A DNA stretch of 64,000 nt, taken from the NCBI GenBank assembly GCA_031835245.1, contig JAVKOQ010000187.1, positions 39,836-103,835 on the forward strand, read 5' to 3'. Source of the stretch: Balamuthia mandrillaris (lineage: Eukaryota > Discosea > Longamoebia > Balamuthiidae). The notes below the pieces were generated by a model. That model made no database searches and had not been told where the DNA came from. It saw only the letters and a list, made by a program, of their open reading frames with translations. A program made the position numbers and the translations under genes. Shown here piece by piece: positions 35,375 through 46,500 of the stretch (positions are counted from its first letter, which is position 1; each line of letters begins with the position of its first letter).

Positions 35375-35610
35375 TACAAATCGATTCGACGTTTCTCTTG
35401 TCTCACAAGGATTTGTTGTCGTGGAAGTTATTCCCCTCTTCAAAGAAAGAAAGGGGAAGAGAAGAGGAGAACAAGAAAGATTTTTGTGAGAAATAAAAAT
35501 AACTTTTTTATTCCAAAGGGGATCAACCGCGCCAATCATCAGTCTTCCCTCTTCTGGTGGCTTTTGATGACTCTGCGCACTCCAGAGCAGCACAAAAAAT
35601 AGAGATCTGG

Positions 35611-36196
35611 TTACACCAAAAGCTCGTACTTGAGGGGAGTGACGGTCTCGACCTGGGAGAACTTGGCCTTGACGATGCCTCCCTTCTTGGGCTGAGCGGG
35701 AAGTCGCTTCAAGCTCAACTTCACTGTGGATTTTGTAAAGAGAGAGGAAAAGGGGGGAAAAAGTGTGTGAGCAAAGATTAATTGTTTGGAGGGGAGGATT
35801 GTGGAACGGAGATGAAAAAAATTTACCTCCAGCGGTCTTTTGGGCCTTCTTGGCCTGCTCGTTGGCCTTCACGCGCTTCAAAAAGTCCTCCCTGCAGCGG
35901 GACTTTTGGACGTGCTCCACGCGGACGTGGATCCTCTTCTTGATGATGCGGTTGCGGACCTGCTTGTTGATCTCCACGCCGATGGCCCTCTTGGTCACGT
36001 TCCAGACGATGCCAGTCCTGCCGTGGTAGAACTTGTGGGGCATACCCTTGTGGATGGAGGCGTCGGCCTTGATGTCCACATAGTCACCGATCTTGTAGGT
36101 GGTGAGGTAGCGGGAGAGGCCGGGCAGACCGTGCCTGCGGAAGGGCTGGGCGAAAAGGTGGCGAGTCCTGGCGCGGTAACCAAAGGAGTGCGGCAT
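35611..36196 (-). CDS. RPL21: 60S ribosomal protein eL21
   Basis: Two exons (36196-35827 and 35723-35611) encode 160 residues, the usual length. [53 protein letters not shown] and [19 protein letters not shown] match eL21 throughout. The intron (35826-35724) starts GTAAAT and ends CACAG. It is a core component of the large cytosolic subunit. A strong GC hairpin lies about 155 bases upstream of the start. Confidence 0.97.
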
Positions 36197-36330
36197 GGCT
36201 GTGGCTGCTGTTCTGTTTACTGAGTGCTGTACTGACTGAGGGGAGAGGAAAAAAAAAGGGGAGCGAAAAAAATAAGAAATAGCCGCGAATCAATCATTGC
36301 TGAATGGATGAACCCTCAAGAAGGTTTTTT

Positions 36331-36388
36331 GTCTACAAAATCAATTTTTGTGGACGCCGCCTCTTGCGCTGCGAAAGAGGCGGCGTCC
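36331..36388. promoter_or_regulatory. Two adjoining hairpins upstream of eL21
   Basis: GGACGCCGCCTCTT (36352-36365) pairs perfectly with 36375-36388 around a 9-base loop. Just left of it, GTCTACAAAA (36331-36340) pairs with TTTTGTGGAC (36346-36355) with one mismatch, sharing GGAC with the first hairpin. Confidence 0.55.
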
Positions 36389-36592
36389 CCGCTATCGCTT
36401 CGTCGGTGGGTCCCTCCCCTGCGCGGAAACCGAAGTGGTGGGAGCGGTAAGCGCAAAAGAAAAAGGGTGGGCATGACAATAAACAGTTTTTATTCAGCCG
36501 TTCAACGGAATATTTGTTTTTTCCGGCTTGCTAGATTACATGTTCCTACGCTTCCAGCTTTTTGTTCTAATATAGCGTAACTATCGAATCGT

Positions 36593-36817
36593 TTATTTGG
36601 GCTTCTCCCCCCTTCGCCGTTTCCTGTTTGTTGTTGCGGACGCAGCGGGTTGTATGCTTGTGGCTATATTGTTGTAGAGAGTTTCCACGATACTCAGTTC
36701 CTCCTCGCAATCTTTTGTGCAGTCTTTCTCCAGCTGCTGGTACTCCTCCGCAAACTGCTCCAACACCGTGACGTACGTGGATAAGAACTGGGCTACTGTG
36801 TCTTCGTCCATGGGCAC
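36593..36817 (-). CDS. Small acidic-then-basic protein, unknown
   Basis: 74 residues, starting MPMDEDTVAQF and ending in a basic cluster RKRRRGEKPK that could be a nuclear signal. The middle is a likely amphipathic helix or coiled coil (VTVLEQFAEEYQQLEKDC) with two Cys. It is divergent from the homeodomain gene, with starts 140 bases apart. I do not recognise the family. An upstream exon is possible. Confidence 0.45.
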   Translation of the reverse strand: MPMDEDTVAQFLSTYVTVLEQFAEEYQQLEKDCTKDCEEELSIVETLYNNIATSIQPAASATTNRKRRRGEKPK

Positions 36818-36956
36818 AGGCTTGGAAATAAAAGATCAAACCCAAAGGAAAACTACTGAATGCCCAACAAAAAAGGAAATTTCACTCATTGGGCAAACGT
36901 TTGGCCAAGAAAAAGGAAGGAAAAAACGACCAGCCAGTGGAGGCAGGGAACGCAGC

Positions 36957-37688
36957 ATGACACTCCCCAACAGACCTGGCTACGCCGCCAAAGACCATGG
37001 GAGAAGAGACAAAGGTGAGGGGAATGCAGATCTCAATGGGCAAATGGCCAAGCTGGCCGCACATCCTTTGATGCCCGCCATGGCGTCTCTCCTAGCGAAG
37101 CTTGAGCAAAGTATGCCAGCAAGCCACCAACAACCCACGCGAGCACACTTCGACTTTGACGAATTTCTCCACAGCAGGGGGATTCAACGCAGTGAGCCAC
37201 CCCGCAACCAAAAGGATGCCAAGCTGTACAAAGCTTTGTCAGTCGTTCAGCAACGCTACGAAGATGAGCTGCGCCTTATTGAGGAAAAGTGCGAGCTGCA
37301 ATGCAAACAAACCCTGGCACTCCTTAACAAGCAACAACTATTTCGCCCGCTATCTACTGCAGAAATAGAGTGTAAGGTGAACCACCTTCGCCAGAAGTTC
37401 GAAGCATTAAAGCTACGCCTACAGGAGAGTACCCGCAACGCCGTTATCGTGCTGGAGGAGCAGTGCCATGGAAAAAAAAGGAGGAGCCTGAGCAAACAAG
37501 CTACTGAGACATTGAACAATTGGTTCTTCTCCCATTTGAACGACCCCTACCCCAGCGACGAGGAGAAGACGGCTTTGGCGGCGCAGTGCGGGCTGACCCT
37601 CAACCAGGTGAACAACTGGTTCGGCAACAAAAGGATTCGCTATAAAAGGAAATGCCTGGAGCAAGAGGCCAGCCGACGGGCCGGATAG
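36957..37688 (+). CDS. PBC-class TALE homeodomain transcription factor (PBX-like)
   Basis: An intronless 243-residue protein. Residues about 173-235 are a TALE homeodomain: KKRRSLSKQATETLNNWF, SHLNDPYPSDEE with the three-residue PYP loop extension, and LNQVNNWFGNKRIRYKRK, very close to animal PBX. Residues about 85-165 match the PBC-B region: KLYKALSVVQQRYEDELR, RPLSTAEIECKV, LRQKFEALKLRLQEST, NAVIVLEEQ (PBX has RPISPKEIERMV, HRKFSSIQMQLKQST, AVMILR). PBC proteins bind DNA together with MEINOX or Hox partners and control development. The frame is open upstream to 36717, but the ATG at 36957 fits the compact protein and avoids overlap with the minus gene. Confidence 0.9.
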   Translation: MTLPNRPGYAAKDHGRRDKGEGNADLNGQMAKLAAHPLMPAMASLLAKLEQSMPASHQQPTRAHFDFDEFLHSRGIQRSEPPRNQKDAKLYKALSVVQQRYEDELRLIEEKCELQCKQTLALLNKQQLFRPLSTAEIECKVNHLRQKFEALKLRLQESTRNAVIVLEEQCHGKKRRSLSKQATETLNNWFFSHLNDPYPSDEEKTALAAQCGLTLNQVNNWFGNKRIRYKRKCLEQEASRRAG

Positions 37689-37956
37689 CTCGCTAAGCCC
37701 TGTCTGTCTTTTCTTGTCTTTGTAAATCTGTCTCTCTTTTCACTTTCAAAAAAGTTAAGCTTTGTAAACCTTGTATAACCTGGCTAGCCTACGTGGTACT
37801 GTCTTGTATTGTCACCATAATATGTAATGTCTCCTCTTGTCTTGAAGTCCGCTCACATGAATGAAAAGGTTTGCTTTAAAAGGAATTCTCAAAGTTTCTG
37901 TTGGAGGTCTTGGAAAGACAAACCCAGTCTTTCTTTTCATGTCTTTGTAACCAACA

Positions 37957-40436
37957 ATGTCTTACCACGCTTTGATGGTGTCAGTCTGTTTTATCCTAAA
38001 CCTCTCGTGGTCGCTGGCCCTGTGGGAGCAGTGCGATGATGGCCCGTTTAGATGGCAACACTCAGCATTTTTGCACAACGGTTACATGCACATTTTCGGG
38101 GGTTCCAATGGGCTTAGCGTCACCGACACACTTTTCCTTTACAATACGCAAGGTATGTCCCACAGCGATACATGTTGCCGCACAGACTGACCTTAAATTC
38201 AGAGAACAACTGGACTCTGGTGGAAACAAACGGAGTAGGACCAGAACCAAGAGGGAGACATTCAAGCGTCGTTTGGAAGAGCATGGCCTACATATATGGA
38301 GGCGAAAACAAGGCGCTACCACAAGTCTTTGGGGACATCTTTTCGCTAGACCTTGGTAGGGTTGATTTCAGAACCACTTTTCCTATGATAAACTCACTCT
38401 TTCAAAGAATCCTACACTTGGGGTAACCACACACGCGGTCCTCTTCTGTCCTCCCATAGTGCAGTAGTCACGCCTTCAGGAAAAATGGTTGTATTTGGCG
38501 GCACAACAACCGAAGAAAGCAATGCAGTACATTTCTTTATGTTTGGTACGTCGGTTCTTGTCATTTTCTTTCTTTTCTCACCTCCAATTACAGAGACAGG
38601 GGAGTGGGAGTCTCCTGCAACCGCTGGCCCTATCCCAGAAGCTCGGAGGCTTCACACTGCCGTCATTGCCCAAGGCCTGATGTGGATTTTTGGCGGGAAA
38701 AAAGGCTTCAAAACACTTGGAGATTTGAGGGTTTTTGACCCAGGTATGTTGAACGCAACGTTTTTTACCTCTATTGTGATTTCTTTTTCCTAGTCGTGTC
38801 TTGTCGGTTCGTTCTTCCATTCTTGTTTTTTCTTTCCTTTGTAATGGAAGACCCCAGAGGGCAACATTTGGTTTGAAGCAACCACTCCGGTGGTTGGTCC
38901 ACAACCCCGGTCAGACCACGCAGCCGTTGTGTCTCCCGACGACCAGTTTATGCTTGTGTTTGGAGGAAACACTGCCACAGGAGTTTTCTTATCCGATACT
39001 TGGAAATATGATTTCAGTACGTACTCTCCAAACAGCTAGTACGCGTGTCTGACGTTGGTTCAATGCGTAGACATTGGAAAATGGGAGCTTTTGGAACTAC
39101 AAAACAAGCCAGTTGAACGTATCGGCCTTGCCTCTTGCCTTTTGAAGCAGGATGCAGATCTTTCAATGCTAATCTTTGGTGGAGGGTGGTTAACTGAAGT
39201 TCTCAACTCTACTCATATTCTTCCACTTGGTACTGGTCTGCCAGGTTTTTGAATGCTCGAAACTTTCCTTTTCGTGGTTTCTCACAGTCTTTCTCTTCGT
39301 TCTACCCATTGTTCTCGTGCTTACAACAGAAGCGGATGATTCTGATCCTCTCCGCTACGCCAACGTGACGTCCTCTATCTCAGTACCTTCACCAACACCG
39401 GGGTCCCCGGAAGTGACCTTTCCCGCCCTGATTGCTTTTGATGGACACTCGCCGAACTACCGGTAAGCACTCTCCTCCTTTGTACCCTAGCAAACAAGTG
39501 TTCTGACCATAACCAAACAATAGTATCCTCCCAATAGGTTTGTTTGCTGTTCTGTTCTTTTACTACAACTAACGCGTTTCTGAAGACGCGTGCCAAAAGG
39601 AACTTGTTCTGGACAGTTTCATGAAGTTCAGATTCATGTCTCTCACCGAGGTTGCTCCAAACAACACTAAGGTAAAGAAAGCTCTATTTCCAAATAACAA
39701 CTTCCGCTTGGACAAGTACCAAGGCATCATTCAACGATTCAATTGGAGGTACGAAGACTTTGGCATTAGCTTGCAAGTCAACTTCTCTGTGTTCGGACAA
39801 GAAGAAGTGGTGGAATACCAAGACGTTGGCTATGCAGTGCCTTCTGGTACTGTCAAATGGAGCTTAGGCTTGACCGGGTGGCCTTTTGAGGACATACAGA
39901 ACCGATTGGAGCTCGAGATGGTTGTTGATGTGGTGCCTGACGAGCCGTTGGAGGTTGTAGCGGTAGTAGCGCCAAACCTTGAATTACAAGGTTACCACAT
40001 TTCCTCCCACCACCTAGATACCTGGATCACCCTCGCGAACTTTGCTGTGGTGGACGACAGCAAGACCACCATTTCCCACAGCTTGCAGGAAGACAAAATC
40101 CTTTTTTCCTTCCCTGCATTCACACAAGCCCTCTTCTACGATCCGGACTTCAACGTACTGCTCGGCCGCAACGGAGGTAAGAAAGGAGTTTGGGAGTGCG
40201 GCAGCAAGCAAGAGAAAGACGAAGACTCCACGCAGCTCCCCGTTCTACTCGTGGCCATAACCGTTCCCGTGGTCGTGTTTCTCGCGCTCGTGGTTGGAGG
40301 AGTGCTTCTGTGGTTCTCGATAAAGCGCAAGCAAAACAACAAGCGCCGACTTGCAGCGATACAGAAAAGAATGAAAGAGGTCCAGCAGCCGGACATGCTC
40401 AAGGTCAAAGACAACGAGCTGTATGAGGCGCCATAA
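37957..40436 (+). CDS. Kelch-repeat type I membrane protein
   Basis: The N-terminus MVSVCFILNLSWSLALWE is a likely signal peptide. About six kelch repeats follow, one per exon or nearly so: NGYMHIFGGSNG, MAYIYGGENKAL, KMVVFGGTTTEES, GLMWIFGGKKGF, FMLVFGGNTATG and SMLIFGGGWL. A second extracellular domain comes next (QGIIQRFNWRYEDFGISLQV, VKWSLGLTGWPFEDIQNRLE), of a type I do not recognise by name. A single membrane helix VLLVAITVPVVVFLALVVGG lies near the end, followed by a basic cytoplasmic tail (KRKQNNKRR) ending YEAP. The role is probably adhesion or surface recognition, an inference from topology. Confidence 0.8.
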
Positions 40437-40523
40437 CTTATTTTAGTATTTAACTCAACGCAAATAAATGTTTATAGTTCAAACTGTATAAGAGAGTGCA
40501 ACGGGAGAGATGCCCAAAAAATA

Positions 40524-41785
40524 TTAACAAGGAGTGGCAGATAGTTTACAGGCTCGGCTAATAAGACCAGGCGATAGGCACTTATTCTCAGCAACAAGTG
40601 TCTCGCAAACACGTCTAACGATCGTCGGCGATGTGGATCTCGTGACCTTTATTTCCTGAAGAAAGAGAACAGAACGAGTCAATAAACGAACAAAACAACA
40701 GCAAGGACAAAGTAAAGCAAACCTTTTGTATAAGCTCTGTGGCACGAGACAGAATCACCGGCGAAAGCTTCTTTGCTCTAACTTCCTCTTCCAACAATTG
40801 ACAGCAAGCGGCTGTTAAGGCCTGAATATGCACAGGACCCACGCAGGAGACAGGCACAGTCGCAACTCGCGGCTGCATCTCTTGCTTGGTGGCAATCGAG
40901 CGAGGTACGTTTGCTGTTTCAATATATGATGAGTAACGCATTCAACAATGAGGAAAGAAGAAGAGGAATCAGAATAAAAGAAAGAGAGGCAACATAAAGA
41001 AGGAAGGAATGGTACCATCAACAATAATCTTGGAGTGCTTGGCGAGCTCGCGGTCGTACCGATGGAAGGTGTCAGCAGTGAAGCTGAGGCTAAAATTGAT
41101 GAGATAGAGAAACTCCATCTCCATGCGGTTCATCTCCTTGCCGGATACGCCTCCCACTTTGGCATAAAACGCGTTGTTGTAATAACAGTCATCAAAGAAC
41201 TTGGCAGCCAGCAATATACTATATGCGCAGCATCATCGTTTATCAGTCTTTGCTGAAGAGAAGAGAGAAGCGAGAGAGAGAAGAGAAGAGAAGAGAAGAG
41301 AGAGAAGAGAGAGAAGAGAGAGAAGAGAGAGAAGAGAGAGAAGAGAGAGAAGAGAGAGAAGAGAGAGAAGAGAGAGAGAGAGAGAGCAGTAGAGCGCAAA
41401 GAGGAGAGAGAAGTTTACCTGGTGATAAGCAGCCGATGAATGTTAAGAGAGTTCACCTGAAACTCGGGTCGGTACTGTACAATGCGGTCGATGTAGACCA
41501 GCGCCAACACGAAGCACTCGTAGCTGCAGGGCGCGTAGGTCAAGATCCTCTGCAAATATTGCGTGACGGAGATGGAGGGCGGCCTCTGCGCGTGGAATAT
41601 CGTTTTTATGGTACAAGGCAACTTCCGAATTTTTCATCAAAAAAAAGAGTCAACAACAAGAAAGGATGAAGAAGCAGAAAGAGGAGGGGTACCTGATCGT
41701 TGCTGGCGACGAGTCGTTCGAGGACTTTGGCGAGAACGTCCACCACTCGTTGCTTGCGTAACCTCTCAGCTGGACTTTCGTTCAT
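40524..41785 (-). CDS. Pho80/U-type cyclin
   Basis: Starts [20 protein letters not shown]. The cyclin box is [35 protein letters not shown] and HRLLITS, then over an intron [20 protein letters not shown] and [16 protein letters not shown]. This DDxxYxNxxxAKVGG pattern is typical of Pho80-like and plant U/P-type cyclins, which pair with Pho85/CDK5-class kinases in nutrient and cell-cycle control. The C-terminal third is not recognised. Two introns are pyrimidine-rich on the sense strand. Confidence 0.85.
41255..41390 (-). repeat. (TCTCTTC)n-type pyrimidine tract in cyclin gene intron
   Basis: On the plus strand it reads GAGAGAAGAGAGAAG, in seven- to ten-base units. It lies between the two cyclin-box exons. 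Confidence 0.85.
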
Positions 41786-42294
41786 CTTTTGTTGATATAT
41801 GTTTTTTTGTTGGCAAAGAAATGGTTTCGTAGATGAAAAAGAAAGAAAGGGTTCAAAAAAGTATAAACAAAAAAAACTTTGACGAAGAAGACGAAGAAGA
41901 AAGTCTGCTGTTGGTGGTGAAGTTGTTCGTTCAAGCCACGTCGTCGCTTGTTGGGAAAAAAAACAAAGCAGAAGAAGAAAGAAGAAAGCAGAAGAGGTTG
42001 ACTTGTTTCTCTTCAATTACAAGGTTGCAAGCATGAACAAAGCCCAAACAAATAAATAAGAAGAAGAAAGGAACGAAAAAAAAAAAGCTGTTTTCCTTCT
42101 GTCTGCCAAAAAGACAAGTTTCTTCCGTCGAAAAAACAAACAAACTCGATGGAGGAGAAAGAGACCAAACAAATAAAAAATGGACAGCAAGTCCCTGTGG
42201 AGTGTCCGACGTTTCGCCGCTCAAATCCACGTCACCTCTCCTCTGTCCCTTACAACTCCTTTGTTTGCACGTTCCTTTCCGTCGAGTTGTACGC

Positions 42295-42314
42295 GGAGTT
42301 GTAGCTACAACTCC
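42295..42314. promoter_or_regulatory. 20-bp perfect palindrome
   Basis: GGAGTTGTAGCTACAACTCC is its own reverse complement. Half-site copies (GAGTTGT / ACAACTCC) also occur at about 42284 and 42250, so four half sites lie within 65 bases. Confidence 0.5.
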
Positions 42315-42573
42315 TCCTCTACTTTTAAAAACACAGGGGACAACAACCCGTCTTGTCCGTTTTTTCAGCTGTCTTTCTATCTTTTCTCCCCGCTCAGCTT
42401 TTTGGGTGAACCTTTCTGAGAAATCTGGCTGCGGTTCATGCGTTGCTTGTCGATCCCTGCTTTGTTATTTGCTGTTCTTGCTGGGATATTCCGTGGAGAA
42501 CTGAATTCTGCCCGTTCCTATTAGGAAGTTACCACCTAGCAACGGGGAGAAAGGCAAACATCCCCGATATAAA

Positions 42574-42583
42574 GTGACGTCAC
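42574..42583. promoter_or_regulatory. CRE-like palindrome GTGACGTCAC
   Basis: A perfect bZIP/CREB-type site, about 115 bases beyond the STRIP stop codon. Confidence 0.3.
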
Positions 42584-42696
42584 GCCGTACCGGGCAACCG
42601 CATACATAGAAAGAGTAACGTTTGATCAAGTTACAAGGCCCTTGGTTGGCTGTTTACCTTCATTATTTTATAATGGTTGTTTATATAAAATAACCC

Positions 42697-43505
42697 TCAC
42701 ACAAATGGCTTTCCCCACCAAAACGGCGAAAGGAGCGTGTTGTCCGGTGAGCAAAATACTTCCTCGTCCAGCCAACGCTCGTAGTTATGGCACCAAGCAT
42801 CATCCAGTTGAATGTTGTTCTTCAGCATTACCAACCGACGATGCATCGCGTTGGCGTCAAGCGTGTCGCTGTCGTCCTCTCCACCAGGAAGCAGTGTGCC
42901 TTCCGTCGATGCTGTGCTGTCGGCAGAAGAAGATGGCTCTGTTTTTCTTGTCTTTGGAAGAAACGAGGGGTAGTTGCGCTCGTTAAACTCTCGTTGCAGT
43001 TGTCGATTCTTTCTTTCCGTTTCCTATTAATTGATTGGGCATTTTAAAACAGAACGCTAACTTAGCTAAGTTCAAAAAGAAAGTAATGAGCTAACCTCAA
43101 ATTCCTTGCTGTGATCCTGTTCCACAAATTGAGTGTGTAACCAGTCATCCATGTGGACGCAAGGCAAATGCAGGTATACCTCCGAAATAATGTTCATGTT
43201 GGCTGCAAATGACGAGAGGAAGAACGCACAGGTCAATTGTTGAACGAGGAGAGAAGAGCAAAAGGCTAAAAGGTTCACCTTTGCGAGTTTTAGCAGGTAA
43301 AAGTTTGGTGAGATTCTTAAATAACTTTAAAATATAGAGCCGCAATGTTTCGTTCTCTATTTGTCCCAGTATCTTTTTCAAAATGATCTGCGCATTGCAT
43401 TTCAAAAAACAAACAAACAAATAACAAACGAAATAAAGGATAGTAAAACGCGATGTTAATATTGAAACAAATTGTGAAGAAAGGAACGACAGGAGGGAGG
43501 AGAAC

Positions 43506-43552
<47 letters not shown>

Positions 43553-46500
43553 GAATACCTGGGCTTGATATTTTACAAGTACTTGCGTTCGTACGTGTTT
43601 GTTCTTGGTGAGTCGTTGCAAGATTCGCAAGAGGTTGACAACAGCAAAATAGTTTCGCCAACAAAGGCTGCTCGTAGGAGTGGACTCGTCCTTTTCAGAA
43701 GCGCTGCGTGGCCTTGCTATTTCTGTTACTTCTTCAGCGTTACTTTCATCCAGTGGTGTGAAAAATCTAGTTATAGAATAGTCATATGTAAACAAACAAA
43801 CATATCAACAAACGAGAGGGAGAGGGAGAGGGAGAGGAGAGCAGAGGAGAGAGAGAGAGAGAGAGAGCAGAGAGGAGAAGGAAAGCGTACTCGAAGGCAG
43901 GAACGGTATGCCCATAGAAAAGCACATTCGGTTCTTGGTTGATCAGTTTCAAAATTAGTAATATGCATTTGGCATCAACCAAAAGTTGTGCAATATAAGC
44001 GTGTTGCATCGGATCTGTGTTGATGTGTAAATTCTTTTAGCATGAGAGCAAAAGAGGAAAAAGAGAGAGGAGTACGATTGAATCGCATGTGCTTCAACAA
44101 GAGCAACAAAATGGCAGAGACGGCTTTTGCAATAATCTCGTTGTGTCTGCTTCTATCTGTGGCGGTCGGTTTGCCAGATCCTTTTGATACGAATGAGGAG
44201 AAAAAGACTAAATACAAAACTGAAAGCCACAATAGCGCAAAGACATACTTCCTTGAGTGATTTCATTCCAAAGGTCAAAAGGAGGAGGTGTGGCCGAAGT
44301 AGACTTTCCAACAGGCGCAACTGCCAACAGCAAGTTCAACATATGAATCATGATCCTCCTCATGTTGGGCAGCAACTCCCTGTAGAGAGCCTCCGCGATG
44401 GAGCCAGCCGGAAACAATCCTCTCGGTGGAGGTTTGTTGGGTTTGAAAGAGATGAGGGAGGGTTCGTTCTCTTTGGTTCTCTGCTTGATGGCTTCCTGCG
44501 CTCCCGTTCTGTCTTGACCATGAATGATGGAAACCCCCGCATCCTCCACTTCACATTCCATCTGAACTTCCGGTTCTTGTTCTGGAACAACGCCGCTCTG
44601 AAGAAAGGAGTAATGCTCAGCAAGTACTTGCTTGCCTTCCTCGTAGGGAGGTGGAAGGCAAGAGCCTTTTGCAGAAGACTCAAAGTGAAGCATGTACTGG
44701 CGGGTTCGCTTGTAGCGAGCGGTACTAACTTTGAATGCTTCTAGTTCGTGTTTAGTGGCTTTGACTCGCAATTGTTGTTCAGAAGAATTGGCATTTGAGG
44801 AAGGAGAAGCATGGCTTTGTTTGCGTTCCTTTTCTTCTTTGAGGAAAGAAGTACCGCCCATGCTGTATAATATACATTTCCAGAGCAACAATAATATCTG
44901 TATTATCAAAAAATAAAAACGAAAACGAACAACAAAGCAAAAAACAAATATATCTTAGCAAGAAGGAGACAAAGAGACAAAGAGAGAGAGAGAGAGAGAG
45001 GAGTGATATGCAATGCTAGAACTGATGGAAGCTTTCGTGGGTAAAAGGAAAGAACCATCGATAGAGAGAGGAGCATAGCCTGATATGTTGCTTTCGCACA
45101 AGGACATTGACCACATGCCCCATGGCAATTACAAAATAATGCAAGACATTTGACCAAAGCTTGTGCTGCAGAGAGAGAGAGAGAGAGAAGGAGAGAGAAA
45201 GAGAGAGGGGAGAAAGAGAGAGGGAGAGAGAGAGGAGACCTTTTTAATAGGATAGCGATTGTCTTTGTGGTGATCACCATAGTACATTATGGTATCGAAC
45301 AAAAGAAAGAGGAGACTGCGTTCTTTCGGTCGTTGATGTGCTGCAATTAATTGATTAGAAGGGTTTTAGAAAAATAGAGAGAGGAGAGAGATAGAGAGAG
45401 AGAATGATGATACCTATTTCGGCTAAAACTTCGGGATCAGCAGCATTACATTGCAAAAAGCAGAGCAATAAATTACAGTATATCCGCATATCTTCATCTG
45501 CGAGAATGGCATCACTGGCCAGTCCATCATTAACATTCTTGTCTGCATTGCTATCAATTTTGAGACCGGCGAATAATTAGAGGTTGTAGAGTCAGAGCAA
45601 GACAAAGAAAACGTACGTCTTGGCAGACCAAAAGCACTGTACAAAGATAGGCAATGCCCCACAATTTTTCAACAAACGGTTGTTTCGCTTCATCATGCGC
45701 ACTTGAGTATGTTGGTCCGTGCACTCCCCAAAAACTCCTAAGAGAGGCCCAAAGACGAGAGTATTAACATTAGCAAACCAAGTTAAAAATAAATAGTGAA
45801 GAGACAGAGACAGAGACAGAGACAGAGACAGAGACAGAGACAGAGACAGAGAACGAGAACGAGAACGAGAACGAGAACGAGAACGAGAACGAGAACGAGA
45901 ACGAGAACGAGAGAAAAAGAGAACTAGAGAACAGGAGAAAAGGAGAGTAGACAGAAGAAAGAAGCGTACGAGAAGCAGAGGAGAGAGAAGATACCAATGA
46001 CAGAGAAAGAGAGAACGAGAACAGAAAAGAGAAGGGAGGAGGGAAGAAGAATGAACAGAAGAAGAGAAAGAGAGCCAACAGGAGACTGAGATCAACCTTG
46101 CGCCACATAAGAGAGCGCTTTGGCGGCTTGCTTTCTCGTGAACGTGGAGGCAGCCTCCAAGGCATCCAAACATAGTTCTACAAACATTTTTCTTTGTCTC
46201 TTTGTGGCGGTGGTCCAATCCGTAGCTATATTTGTTTTTGTTTTTGGGTTTCATTCAGAGGAATAAGAGCGGATGATAGAAGAACTTGACTCAATGGTTT
46301 TGTATGCATACCTCCACAAAGATCTTCAAACAATCGATTGAAAGCCTGCTGGCAGTCGTTAAAGTGGCAAAACTCGCAGAGAGCGTAAAACTCGGAGACC
46401 TCCCGCTCAAACTCGTCTTCGTCGCGGTAGCAAAAGTCCGTCAGGATGATCGAGGCCATCTTTTTCTTCTTCGCATTGTTGACCACCTGCCTCAGCCGCC

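Larger units (their letters stand above)
41786..42696. other. Intergenic region with a 20-bp palindrome and a CRE-like site
   Basis: Upstream of the cyclin gene and downstream of STRIP. A plus-strand frame of 79 codons from 42180 starts MDSKSLWSVRRFAAQIHV, which could be a mitochondrial presequence, but the rest is low-information and I do not call it a gene. Regulatory-looking items are listed separately. Confidence 0.4.

Noticed and set aside
42180-42419. 79-codon plus-strand frame with a presequence-like start
   Set aside because: No conserved content and it overlaps a palindrome-rich promoter region; could be chance.
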